44,745 bases of DNA from Ichthyosporea sp. XGB-2017a (Eukaryota > Opisthokonta > Ichthyosporea): positions 1-44,745 of the forward strand of contig PDIM01000018.1 in assembly GCA_002811675.1 (NCBI GenBank). Direction: 5' to 3'. The number at the start of each line of letters is the position of its first letter. The first letter of the stretch is position 1. Below are positions 8,775 through 20,026 of this stretch, piece by piece. Below the pieces are notes generated by a model. It ran no database searches, was not told where the DNA came from, and was given only the letters and a program-made list of their open reading frames with translations. Position numbers and translations under genes: made by a program.

Positions 8775-10178
8775 ATGACTACACGCATAATCGCTAATGG
8801 GGCCTCCGCACTTTGGCAACAAAGATTCTCCATTGCTGGCGTCAGCAGAAAAGCCTGCATTATGCGCAGTCCTCTCAGTTGTCTGAGAAACGCAGAGCAG
8901 GCACTTAAAACTCATAGTACAAAACACTGGATATGCTCAAACTCCCAGATGAATGGTGGATCAAACGACAACGAGGGGTCTCCTGAAAAGGACAAGGTAG
9001 ATTTCGAATGTTGACATATGTTTGTAATTTAAGTCACATATCTATGTACTCATTCTCTTTACTTTGCCTAAACTTCAAATGTTGCGCAAAATAACCCATA
9101 TTTGGTGGCTCTATTCAATCTACAAAAGCTTGCCATAGATTCTATTGCGGAAGGAGTCCCATATCTCGTACAGTTAGCAAATAATACACCGACAGCCATA
9201 AAGATTGTCCCGGAGAAAGGCAGAGGACTTTTTGCAACGCGATCTTTCAAGGCTGGGGAGGTTGTGTATCGTGAAATGCCTTTTGTCGCGCAATCTGTGC
9301 TTCTGAGAAAGCCAATATGTTGCTCGCAATGCTTGAAGCCATTTCCTCGCGTGAAGAGCAAGGTGTGTGTCCATTGTGGAAACAGCTAGTAAAAGAACTT
9401 TTGGCTCACTCCCTTTGTGTCTGTATTTTATTGTCTTGTCTTTTAGGAGTCTTCTATCAGAGAAAATGATGTTTTACTGTGCAGCAATACTTGTAAAAAT
9501 ACCGCTTTCGACCAGTATGGACATTTAAGTGTAGGAGAAAATAACTCTATGGATGACTTTGTTGAATATTGCTATAGTGTAGAAAGGAAATTCCCAATTC
9601 TTGTGGCCCGTATAATGGGACGTATAATTGAAGACGTGCGAAAGAATGCGAGCGTTAGTAAAACCGTAACACCTTTATCGCATTTATCCTATGCCGATAT
9701 CCCGACAAGCAAGATCCCGCATGAATGGGTAGAGGATTATGCTGCCTTCAAAAAGTCATTTCTTGTCGGTTCAAAAAATGCAGAATTCTTTACTGTAGAG
9801 TGGTTTGTTCGAATGCTTTCCATGCTAAATCTGAATTCGTTCCGGGTAGAAATTGAAACGGATAGTGATATTGAAAATGAAGACAGTGAAGATGATGTTG
9901 GCCGGTTAACTAATGAGACTGTGAATACGGGGACGGCTTTATATTTCCTCTCATCTTTCATTAATCACGATTGTTCACCAAATCTTCGGGGGCACTGGCC
10001 ATGTAGTAGCGAGATGTTTCTTATTTCCAATAGAGACATCCGTGAAGGGGAGGAATTGACTGTCTCGTATATAGCAAACCAGCAAAACATGCGAGTAGGT
10101 GAACGGAGAGATTTTCTTCACTGGGCTTATGGCTTTGAGTGCCAGTGCCCCCTGTGTGTTAAGGAGTCAAAGGTCTGA
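8775..10178 (+). CDS. SMYD-like SET-domain protein (putative lysine methyltransferase)
   Basis: Proposed exons: 8775-8996, 9129-9362 and 9447-10178 (395 residues). SET features: an N-terminal block EKGRGLFATRSFKAGEVV (from about residue 103), then a zinc-binding Cys cluster (CCSQC and later CSNTC) splitting the SET as in SMYD proteins, then FINHDCSPN (about 323-331), EELTVSY (about 354-360) and the post-SET cysteines ECQCPLC. The family methylates lysines on histones or other proteins with SAM. Exon 3 is certain. The 9363-9446 intron is a compromise: the frame continues past GTGTGT as CVHCGNS before TAG, which would give the missing CxxC pair, but no donor after it keeps the frame. Exon 1 and its 132-nt intron rest only on phase and GT..AG ends, with a weak acceptor. 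The first residues look like a basic leader. Confidence 0.75.
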
Positions 10179-10824
10179 AACGTAGCAGAACCTCATTAGG
10201 ATCCGATTCTTATGAACCAAGTCAACAGTCCCTCTCCCGAGTTTTGCATTTTTACTCGCCACTATTATGTTTGTTCTTTTGGATCTTTAAGTGGTTCAAA
10301 TTTTATTCAACCGTTGTAGCATTATCCAAGGAAAGCTTGAACCATCATTCTCCAAGACACTAGAACTTAGTGTCCCTACGCCCTACTCCCTTGCATTCTC
10401 TTGCCTACACGTGTTTCATTGGGCAAGGGTTGGGACTTGGGGCAGACGGTGTGAAAACCGACGCCTTTATTTGTTTCACTTATCTTTTACCCACTAAAAT
10501 TCATTCACAGTTGACAGTCCACTGCGGTAGTGTAGTAAATAAGTAAATAATAACAAATAAATAATAATGGACCGGATTCCCGATAGTAACATGACGCACC
10601 TTGGTGAATTACCCCTAAATGGCGCTATGTAATAATTACTCACAAATAACCAATTGGTAGAAATGCAGAGTAGCATTTCGACGTCGCCCCCAAGGTTGCA
10701 GATTAAGTAACTGCCCGGTCTTTGAGTGTTGTGTAGCTAAAGAAGAGAGTGGCTTCGCACTGTGTGGGAGATAGATGCCCCCATATTTATTCTTAAATGA
10801 CATGCTTGTGACAAGAAAATAAGA
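10179..10824. other. Spacer between SET gene and PB1/UBA gene
   Basis: 646 bases between two same-strand genes, so it holds the SET gene's 3' UTR and the PB1/UBA promoter. An A/T-only stretch (AAATAAGTAAATAATAAC and similar) lies at about 10536-10568. No ORF in it resembles a gene, and no clear AATAAA follows the SET stop closely. Confidence 0.45.
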
Positions 10825-12687
10825 ATGATTCGCAACGAGGAAGCAGAAGTAATCGTGAAATTGGAGGTATGCTTTATTCGCGACTTTTTTACGTAATGGC
10901 CTCATTGTGTAAGGGCAGTTTTGTTAACTTCTATTTGCATTTACAATTCGAATGGTAAGCATAATGGAGACTTGAGACGCTTTAGGCTGAGTGGAAACCC
11001 TTTCCCAACTTATGAACAGTTTCTAGTGCAATGCTCTAATAGAGTAATTGGTGAATCGACAACCGTCCTTTGCCGAACGAAGAACCCAAAGTATAGAGAT
11101 GATGAAGGGGATTGGGTAACTATTGCATGTGATGAAGACGTTCGAGAAGCTTGCATGCTTGCGAAATCTAAGAAGCTCTGCCTTCGTGTGCAATTATGTG
11201 ATCGAAAGCAACCTGTTTCGACAAGCTCATCCGTTATTGGCTCATTGTTCGAAGAGCGCGAACTCTCTCCTTCGGTAATACAGTCAATTACTGGAACAGT
11301 GTACGATTCTGAATACAGTACCCCTCGAATTAGTGCGGCGCCATCTGATGCTGAGTCAGTAAGTGGACATGATATCAGCACTATTGACCAGAATATAGAG
11401 AGTGCAGAAACATGCTGCATTCCTTCGCCTGTGGCCTGTGAGGAAGTTAAAAAGTTTGGAAAAAGTGAAACGTGTAATGATTTTGGGGTCGATAATAGTT
11501 CTTTAAGTTCTGGTGAACAAAATGATAGCTTTTGCAATGACACTGACCAAAGGCGAAATCGCGAATACCCTCATGTAAGTCCTGAATGTCTGAGCTATGC
11601 TCCTGGAAGTAGGCGAGAATACCAAATAGGTCCCGATGCTGAGGCCAATAGAAACCCCTCTGGGAGAGGATTCTCTAAATGCTCGTCTGATGCCTCACTT
11701 CTCGATAGCCTTATTAATGAAGGACACTATCACCGCCTTATTATTCAAACCGGAGTAGAGCATTCTTTGAATAGATTTTCGAATTCGCGAATCCGCAGGA
11801 AGTTGTGCGCTTCCTCTTTTCTTGTAAGAAGCGCAGTTGCAGATGTTTACGAAGACTTAAGGGCTGATTTCGCACACATGCCCCCACCTCGAGTGATTGC
11901 GCGCAGCGCTATCTTTAGATTGAAAGAAGTTGGAAGATATACTGAAAATCAATGGCGCTTAATCAGACAACGAGTTGAAGAAGATGTTGCCTGCGCTGTA
12001 GCCAGATACAACGGGGTAACCGAGTATCCTGATCTTGTAGACCCATTCAATAGGAACATGTCAAGGACTTTTGAAGGGAGGGAGAGCTCTGGAGTAGATT
12101 TCAATTTGATGCTTTCTTCTGATGTTGAAAGTGAAACTGATGAACCCCATCAAAATGGCATGATTTTTGAAAGCTGTGATGAATCCACCACTATAGAATC
12201 AACTTCAGACGTTAGAAGTGACCGGGAGTCAAGAAATTTATCTGGAAAAAGTACCCCTACCATGGGAGAAAAGCCTTGTGACATACCAAAAGTACCTAGC
12301 GAAGCTTCCATTGCTTGCGACACTTTAAGCTTGAGTAGTGAAGGAAAAAAAGAGATAGGTCATATTGCGAGTGAGGATGAAAGCATTCATACCCCCGAGA
12401 GTTTCGAAGACGACTTTGTGCTAGTGTCATCTAGAGATAGTAACTCAGATGAGGTCAGATATGAGGGAAGTGAAGGTTCGAACCCAGAAATCATTTATCC
12501 CCTCATGGATGGAAAGGGCTCTGTGTGTGGGGGGCAAGCTGAACTTCAAGACCAAAATTTATTCAGAGAACAACTCGATACACTCGACGAAATGGGCTTT
12601 ACCGATACCTCCCTGAATGCTCGTTATCTCAGCGCTTTTAATGGCAATGTTGAAATGGTTCTAGATGAATTAGTTTCTAGGGATTGA
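10825..12687 (+). CDS. PB1-LIR-UBA protein, candidate selective-autophagy receptor (p62/NBR1-like)
   Basis: Two exons, 10825-10866 and 10960-12687, with a 93-nt intron (GTATGC..TAAG, branch-like GTTAAC). The product is 589 residues. The small first exon (MIRNEEAEVIVKLE) joins in phase to HNGDLRRFRLS, rebuilding the first PB1 strands as in plant NBR1 (VVKVSYGGVLRRFRV). PB1 continues to about residue 95, with the acidic DEEGDW...CDEDVREA part that pairs with basic PB1 faces. A Ser/Glu-rich region follows, then an unrecognised helical segment (about 275-385). Residues 500-503 (FVLV) after EDD fit an ATG8-interacting LIR motif. The end (about 549-589, LDEMGFTD...NGNVEMVLDEL) is a UBA domain for ubiquitin. 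PB1, LIR and UBA in this order define p62/NBR1 receptors, but ZZ and FW domains are absent. A poly(A) signal follows at 12740. The role is inferred from domains. Confidence 0.8.
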
Positions 12688-12739
12688 CAGCTATTGGAAA
12701 TGGTGTTTACCGGACAATGATGTATATTTAAATGATTGT

Positions 12740-12745
12740 AATAAA
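12740..12745 (+). terminator. Poly(A) signal AATAAA for PB1-LIR-UBA gene
   Basis: AATAAA 53 bases after the TGA stop on the same strand, in an AT-rich context. This fits a normal 3' UTR. Confidence 0.65.
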
Positions 12746-12915
12746 CTATGTACATAATATAAGGAAGAACAATTTATTTACTTTTAGGCGAGTATGAATC
12801 AGGTGAGAGAAGTCGGAGTTGGGAATGCTATACGGGAAGGCTCAAGGCTCTTTGGGAGTTGAGAGAGAGTTTTTGTACATAATTGCAATTCACGTGGCCA
12901 GTGATCTTGGGGGAA

Positions 12916-13107
12916 TTAGCAGCATAGGGGGCTGCTACTTTCACATATGGTGGCTTTTGTCTCTGAAGAGCACAGTTGCTTGGCTTTAAAGGCATCTTCT
13001 GTTGAGAATCGCCAACGAATTCCCCCAGGACACTTTCCCCTTACCCGGCCTAAACGGTTATAGGATTCCAACTTAATTGCATTTGAAGAAATCCCAAACT
13101 TATCCAT
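12916..13107 (-). CDS. Hypothetical 63-residue ORF, doubtful
   Basis: ATG at 13107-13105 and a TAA stop. The product begins MDKFGISSN, has a basic middle (NRLGRVRGKCPGGIRWRF) and ends in a Cys- and Ser-rich tail with five cysteines overall. I recognise no family. It is alone on this strand between two plus-strand genes, has no clear promoter, and contains a donor-like GGTAAGG, so it could instead be one exon of an unrecognised gene or noise. Confidence 0.22.
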   Translation of the reverse strand: MDKFGISSNAIKLESYNRLGRVRGKCPGGIRWRFSTEDAFKAKQLCSSETKATICESSSPLCC

Positions 13108-13365
13108 GATTTACTAATAGATATATTTGCTGATAAACATACACCCTGGCTGGGAACAAATCTACTAATGCTTGTCCAAAGTTTTTATTTAATCTAAATC
13201 TCTTACTACTAGCATTTCAGTGCATTATGTATCTGGCACGGGAGTGTGGAGTGAAGTGATCCTTGCTCTTCTAATTATGGGAGTGGACCATCTAATTGGG
13301 CCATCATTAATAGATTTGTGTAAATGCGTAAATGGCGCGGGGGTTCCTCTGTTCCTGCGAGGGAG

Positions 13366-13473
13366 CCAATCAGCAGGGCGGGGCTTAGCCTAAACAGGGA
13401 GGCGGCTCGCCATAAATAGATTTTCCCACTCCCGCTGACCAATCATGACATCACCCTTCCCCCCTCAGCCAAT
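13366..13473 (+). promoter_or_regulatory. Promoter cluster: three CCAAT boxes, GC box, TATA-like word
   Basis: CCAAT occurs at 13366-13370, 13439-13443 and 13469-13473, each in the extended form CCAATCA, the NF-Y type. A GC box GGGCGGGGC is at 13376-13384, an ATAAATAG at 13412-13419, and TGACATCA (close to a CRE/ATF site) at 13446-13453. This density is unlike the rest of the window. It lies 316-423 bases upstream of the small ORF at 13789, in the same direction. Binding factors are inferred from motif knowledge only. Confidence 0.6.
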
Positions 13474-13788
13474 CACACCCCGCCTGCACACATAAGTTGA
13501 TAATTATAATTAGCAAAATGCCTTTACTTCACTCGGGCCCCAGCCAGAAATGGACATTGTCTCTCTCTTCTGCATTGATTACCGAGGAATAATTGATATT
13601 CACATTTGGTCCCATCCACTTCGTCTGGGAACGCGACCTCTCTGAATCTACCACAACCACACGCTCAGATTTACTTGCCCACAAGAGGAGGAACGCAAGT
13701 TATGCTCATAGCCATACTCTACAATTAGCCAAAACACTCCCGACACATTGATCACTATCACTATCACTAGATCTCGCACATATCTATA

Positions 13789-13968
13789 ATGTTGGAAAAT
13801 AGTAAAGAACAGGGATTGCCTCCAACAATGGCTTTTTTAAACAGAATGTCTAGCATCATTTCGTCTGCAGTTTCATTGAAGTTCATTGACGAACTTAAAG
13901 ATCTGGAAAAGAGCCGTTTATCGGGTCCAAACTCGGTACAAGGAGGTGCGGGCATTAAAAGCCACTAA
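13789..13968 (+). CDS. Small hypothetical protein, 59 residues
   Basis: ATG 13789-13791, TAA 13966-13968. The peptide starts MLENSKEQGLPPTMAFLNRM, then has a Ser/Ile/Val-rich helix-like stretch (SSIISSAVSLKFIDELKDLE) and a Gly/Ser tail. I recognise no family. Reasons to believe it: it is preceded by the strongest promoter-like cluster in the window, followed 132 bases later by AATAAA (14101-14106), and its codon use resembles its neighbours. It could be spliced to more sequence, since AGGAG|GTGCGG near its end is donor-like. It could also be the head of a noncoding transcript. Confidence 0.45.
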   Translation: MLENSKEQGLPPTMAFLNRMSSIISSAVSLKFIDELKDLEKSRLSGPNSVQGGAGIKSH

Positions 13969-14100
13969 TAATCATATACATATTACTCTTCGCCATTTGC
14001 GTCGTTTTGCCCCATATTGTATACCATACCCCCTTCTTGTACCAAAAAACTTCAGCTATAGTCTATAATCCGATTCCCTCGTATCAATCCAACTGTAAAT

Positions 14101-14106
14101 AATAAA
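14101..14106 (+). terminator. Poly(A) signal AATAAA after the small ORF
   Basis: AATAAA on the plus strand, 132 bases after the small ORF's stop. It supports a short plus-strand transcript ending between the small ORF and the convergent PYROXD2-like gene. Confidence 0.45.
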
Positions 14107-14338
14107 CTTTACTTTTTCCTTGCCGAAATCTCTTCGCGTCTTGTTGGCCTAGCTGTTCTCTGCTCTTCCTATTTCCTTCAGTTGCGAGGCCTTGGCAGCT
14201 GCCGGTTTATTCCCTTCAAATTTCACTGAGACACCCTGGTTAGGGTTTCTATGTTTGTAAGCAGCTTGTTCGGGCTCAAAGTCCAAAGAATTAGGTCCAT
14301 TGTACTGTCTTGCCAAGAAAAGAACACAGTTGCAGGCT

Positions 14339-14344
14339 TTTATT
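14339..14344 (-). terminator. Poly(A) signal AATAAA for PYROXD2-like gene
   Basis: Read on the minus strand, AATAAA begins 31 bases past the TGA stop (14378-14376), a usual distance for a compact genome. Confidence 0.6.
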
Positions 14345-14375
14345 CTTTTATTAGTGCTTTTGCTCAACCTAAAAG

Positions 14376-16175
14376 TCAAACTTTCGCAGTTTTCAAAACC
14401 TGAAGAGCACAGTTTCTTCCAGCTGCACCCATAACACCCCCTCCAGGATGGGCACCAGAACCGCACATAAAAAGTCCTTTAATAGGGCTTTTATATCCAT
14501 TCGAAGATGCAGTAGGTCTCAAAAAATATAGCTGATCCAAAGACATGCTGCCATGGAATATATTGCCACCAGTAAGTCCAAAAATGCGCTCAATATCGAC
14601 AGGTGTGAGAATATCAGCACCAACTATTGAAGCTTTAAAGCCTGGGGCGTGCTTTTCAATTTCGGTAAACACTCTATCAGCAAATTCTTCGCGCCTGCCA
14701 GGGTCATCCCAAGTTCCGTCAGCAAGTTTGTAGGGAGTGTACTGTGCGAAAATAGATATAACATGCTGTCCGGGAGGCGATATAGTTGGATCAAGGGCCG
14801 ACGGGATACACATTTCAATAACAGGCTTCTTGGAGGCAATGCCACATTGCGCATCTTTGTAGGCTTGGTTCAGCTCCTCCATTGTCTGACAACCAATATG
14901 AATAGTGCACTGGTGATGTGACATTGGTATGTTTGCTTCGACATTTGGACGACAAGAGAAGCTAGGAAGAGCATTAACTGCTACATTAATCTTTGTGACA
15001 GGGGAGTTGTATTCAATTGCACCTAACTCATCTTTGAAGTGATGCCCAATATTGCTCTCTCCAACCAAGTTCAAAAACGTTTCTTTGGGTGTACAGTTGG
15101 ATAACACATATTTGCTGTTTACCTCATGTCCGTCTGCGAGTCTTATTCCGCGACAATGTCCATCAGTGTCTATTAAAATCCTTTCTACTTTGGAGTTTGT
15201 GAAAATTTCCGACCCTCTTTCTTTGGCTACTTTTGCAATAGTGTTAGATACAGAGCCCATACCCCCTTCGACAAACCCCCAAGCACCACGGACACCATCA
15301 AGTTCGCCCATCACATGATGGAACAAGACATAGCCTGACCCAGGAGTCTTTGGACTCACCATCGCCCCTATGACAGCATCCGTAGCCAAAGTACTTCTGA
15401 GAGGCTCTGATTCAAACCATTTGCATAATATTTTTTCGGCTGGTGCGGTTAAAATTTCAAAAAAGGAAGGAATATCCGTTCCAAGCTTAAACACGGATTT
15501 GGCGAGAGAAGAGACAGAGGGGAGAGCCGAAATTTTCTCTTGCAGCGTTCCATTTAGAACCTTTTGCACATCTGCTGGGGGATTATCCAATAAAGGATCG
15601 ATTGCTTGAACCATTTCATCAAGAAATTGTTCATATGCTTCAAATTTTTCTGCATCGGACACAGAAAATTTCGCAATTTCTCTCTTATTTTCCTCTGAGT
15701 CCATCCCAAGCATCAAATATCTTCCATCTTCCATTGGCGTAAACGAGCTTGGGTTACGAGAATATACTTTCAGTCCATTCTCTTGAAGCTTCAACTCTTT
15801 CATAACTTTCGGTCGCAAAAGGCTCAACAAATATGACGCTCTTGAAAACTTGAATCCAGGAACAATTTCTTCAGTAACAGCAGCTCCACCAATCATTGGT
15901 CTTCGTTCGAGAATGCATGTGGATAGGCCTTTTTCTTGCAGGTAAGCGGATGCAACCAAGCCATTATGGCCACCGCCAATGATTACGCAATCATAATATG
16001 ATGCAGGAGAGTTTGTTGTACGCGGATTATCATCTGATTCTGCTAGCACAGCGTTACAATAAGCCCTCTTTATGAGGCAGGTGGATGGACGAAAGGCAGC
16101 CCGAGCTGGGAGGGTTGATATGGGGTTCACCATGATGACAGCGGATACAGAGTAGACCTTACACCACAGATTCAT
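14376..16175 (-). CDS. PYROXD2: PYROXD2-like FAD-dependent oxidoreductase (phytoene-desaturase superfamily)
   Basis: Intronless ORF of 599 residues; human PYROXD2 has 581. It is an amine-oxidase/phytoene-desaturase type flavoprotein; animal PYROXD2 is mitochondrial and its substrate is not settled. N-terminal FAD fold: YDCVIIGGGHNGLVASAYL (61-79, GxGxxG-type with the His of this family), acidic end of strand two ILERR (88-92), then MIGGAAVTEE. The C-terminal FAD motif reads GLFMCGSGAHPGGGVMGAAG. Between are family words such as SRASYLLSLLRP, PGSGYVLFHHVMGE and GGNIFHGSMSLDQL. The first about 45 residues contain Arg and Ser with few acids, compatible with a mitochondrial or plastid transit peptide. 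ATG at 16175 gives that leader; a second Met at residue 15 would leave most of it. Its head faces the carboxypeptidase gene across 419 bp. Confidence 0.92.
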   Translation of the reverse strand: MNLWCKVYSVSAVIMVNPISTLPARAAFRPSTCLIKRAYCNAVLAESDDNPRTTNSPASYYDCVIIGGGHNGLVASAYLQEKGLSTCILERRPMIGGAAVTEEIVPGFKFSRASYLLSLLRPKVMKELKLQENGLKVYSRNPSSFTPMEDGRYLMLGMDSEENKREIAKFSVSDAEKFEAYEQFLDEMVQAIDPLLDNPPADVQKVLNGTLQEKISALPSVSSLAKSVFKLGTDIPSFFEILTAPAEKILCKWFESEPLRSTLATDAVIGAMVSPKTPGSGYVLFHHVMGELDGVRGAWGFVEGGMGSVSNTIAKVAKERGSEIFTNSKVERILIDTDGHCRGIRLADGHEVNSKYVLSNCTPKETFLNLVGESNIGHHFKDELGAIEYNSPVTKINVAVNALPSFSCRPNVEANIPMSHHQCTIHIGCQTMEELNQAYKDAQCGIASKKPVIEMCIPSALDPTISPPGQHVISIFAQYTPYKLADGTWDDPGRREEFADRVFTEIEKHAPGFKASIVGADILTPVDIERIFGLTGGNIFHGSMSLDQLYFLRPTASSNGYKSPIKGLFMCGSGAHPGGGVMGAAGRNCALQVLKTAKV

Positions 16176-16594
16176 TCATGGACGGAGGACTAGGAGCAGC
16201 AATGTGGTTGCCGAGTCTCGTAAACTTGTGTTCAGTTAAATGGAAGACACAGAGTGCAGGAGAATTCCCTGATAGCTCAGGTGCATAGCTGCTGGGGCCT
16301 GGGGCGGGCAGCACAAACAAAATAATAATTTTGGATGGTCAGCTGATCATCATAAAACAGGTTATGCTGCAGCCTGCATAGTTTCCTCCTTTTGTAATAA
16401 TTTGTGCAAACCCCAACCTCTCTTGGTCTTGTGGGTAGTCCACCACTCACCAGCACTCTGTGTCTGACTTTCACTGGCCACCAGTATTATTTGTCTCAGC
16501 ACCACCATTTGTGTTGGATTTGAACAGAGAGAGAGAGAGTCATACTCTATCAGGTACAAATCTACTGTGCTCAACAGTCTAGTAATATTCCACC
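16176..16594. promoter_or_regulatory. Divergent spacer, PYROXD2-like (-) / serine carboxypeptidase (+)
   Basis: 419 bases between opposite start codons. It contains a (GA) run at about 16525-16539 close to the carboxypeptidase side. No other gene is seen. The promoter role is inferred from position. Confidence 0.4.
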
Positions 16595-18492
<1,898 letters not shown>

Positions 18493-18521
18493 ATGTTTGC
18501 AATTGTCATTCACCTGGCCTT

Positions 18522-19640
18522 TCACACCGTATTGTTTTCTTTGAGCGCCCTTTTGCATAAAAATCTAAATAAAATATCTGGGAGAAAGGGCTTTAAAAAT
18601 CCAATAGCGAGCTTGTGCGTAAGGGAGGCAATTAGTACTTCATGCTCCCCCTTTGCCCCCGCCAAAAGCACCTCCTTTGCACAGATGTCTGCAGCCATTC
18701 CAGAAGCAGTGGAAGAGTCCATTTGTCCATGCGCTTGACCACTTCCAGTTACTGCATTGATGGAGAGAGCTGTTTTCACATAACCGGGGCATGCCAGTGT
18801 GATGGTGACGTTAGTGCGATGCAATTCTATTCTCAAAGCATCAAAAAAGCCATGCAAAGCATGTTTTGCTGAAGAATACGCTGATCTTCCCCCAAGCCCA
18901 AGCTTTCCTGAACGGCACAACCGAAAAATAGCATTAAGCAGTCATTGAGGCCTTTTAGTAACATGTAATACAGAAACACAAACAGCAAAATATAGCTATA
19001 AACCAACCTTGTAATGATGAAACTACAATAATGCGCCCACAATTTTTGGCAATGAGGATTGGAAGTACTGCTTTAGTAAGGCCAACTGTACCAAAGAAGT
19101 CTACATTGAACAGACTCTCATACACCCCCATGCCTGTTTCTATAACGGTCCCTCTCGAGGATATTCCCGCATTATTGACAAGGACGTCAATGGTCCCAAA
19201 CAACTTGACTGCCTCTTCCATTTTGGCATTTGAATAATCTTCTTTGCGGCATTCACCCACATCCAAAATCAGGATCTGTGCACACCCTCTTTGGATTGCC
19301 TCACACTCTTTCTTGCACTCCTCAAGTTTCTGCTTGTTACGGGCACTCAGAATAACTTTTGCGCCATGCTTGCATAGCATTAGGGCAATTTCTACAGTAG
19401 TCGACGGCCATAAATTTCGCTAGTCAGTAACAGCTGAAAAAATATATCAATTTGCCTCAAACCAACATGGATAAATGAATTACCTTTGCCGATTCCCCCG
19501 CTTGCGCCCGTAATCCACACAATCTTTCCTTTAAATGTCTCAAGTCCCTTCTGGCAGCGTTTAAACCACTGCCACAGCACAACAGGCATAATCAAGGCCC
19601 CTGTTGTAGCAGCCAGAGCAGCAGGAGAATAGCTGACCAT
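18522..19640 (-). CDS. Membrane-anchored short-chain dehydrogenase/reductase, DHRS7B-like, 3 exons
   Basis: Exons (minus): 19640-19484, 19391-19008 and 18907-18522, with introns of 92 and 100 nt. The product is 308 residues. It begins with a hydrophobic segment (about 8-26, ending VVLWQW), then the classical SDR set: TGASGGIG (44-51) for NAD(P), D96 in LILDVGE, NNAG (125-128), the catalytic Ser in VVSS (about 175-178), and YxxxK as Y191/K195 in RSAYSSAKHALHGF. This last stretch, with CPGYVKT after it, is typical of the DHRS7/DHRS7B group, lipid- or steroid-type reductases at ER or peroxisomal membranes. The first intron splits GGIGK|E and the second splits LQ|G, both restoring conserved words. 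A GTG-led extension upstream of 19640 was ignored because ATG at 19640 is the first Met. The substrate is unknown. Confidence 0.9.
18568..18573 (+). terminator. Poly(A) signal AATAAA of the carboxypeptidase, inside the SDR's last exon
   Basis: On the plus strand AATAAA lies 76 bases past the carboxypeptidase stop, within sequence that on the minus strand encodes the SDR C-terminus. It mirrors the minus-strand signal at 18474. Confidence 0.55.
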
Positions 19641-20026
19641 GTTTAATGGATTACTGGTTGATATATACACTATTAACTAAGTTAAGGATTCAGTGGCATG
19701 GACATGAATCACAGTTGGCCTACCACAGCTGCAGTACAGCAGGGTGAGGTACACTACAGCTGCCCGGGTGGGTAGGGTAAGACTCCCTCCATAGACCCCA
19801 GTGACAGTCCGCGGCTCCCTGTGTTTCACAATTGGATCACTCTCTCCCCTCTTATTTTATCTCCCAATTCTCATTGCAGCCTCTCTTCTCTTCAGTTTAT
19901 GACGGTTATCGCGAGGATTGGTTTATGTTAGAGTAGCCCTGGAGATCAATAGAGTCTCTCTGTGTCTGCTCAGCCTGAATCCCACCTCGGATACAGAGGC
20001 GTAAACGAAACGGAAAGTATAGCAAA
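19641..20026. promoter_or_regulatory. Divergent spacer, SDR (-) / VPS13 (+)
   Basis: 386 bases between opposite start codons. It has two CAGCTG words (about 19726-19760), which are E-box-like, and a GGGTGGGTAGGG stretch near 19767. No gene inside. The promoter role is inferred. Confidence 0.4.

Larger units (their letters stand above)
12688..13788. other. 1.1-kb spacer, mostly unexplained, with promoter-like right half
   Basis: The left half (12688-13250) holds the PB1 gene 3' end and a 63-residue minus-strand ORF of doubtful status. The right half (about 13320-13500) is GC-rich with three CCAAT boxes, a GC box and a TATA-like word, so it looks like a promoter for the small ORF at 13789. No RNA gene was recognised. 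Confidence 0.5.
13969..14375. other. Convergent spacer between small ORF and PYROXD2-like gene
   Basis: About 400 bases between two gene tails. It contains the plus-strand AATAAA at 14101 and, on the minus strand, AATAAA at 14344-14339. No gene is supported inside. Confidence 0.5.

Noticed and set aside
19641-19670. N-terminal extension of the SDR starting at 19670
   Set aside because: The codon is GTG; the first ATG is at 19640 and gives a normal membrane-anchor start.
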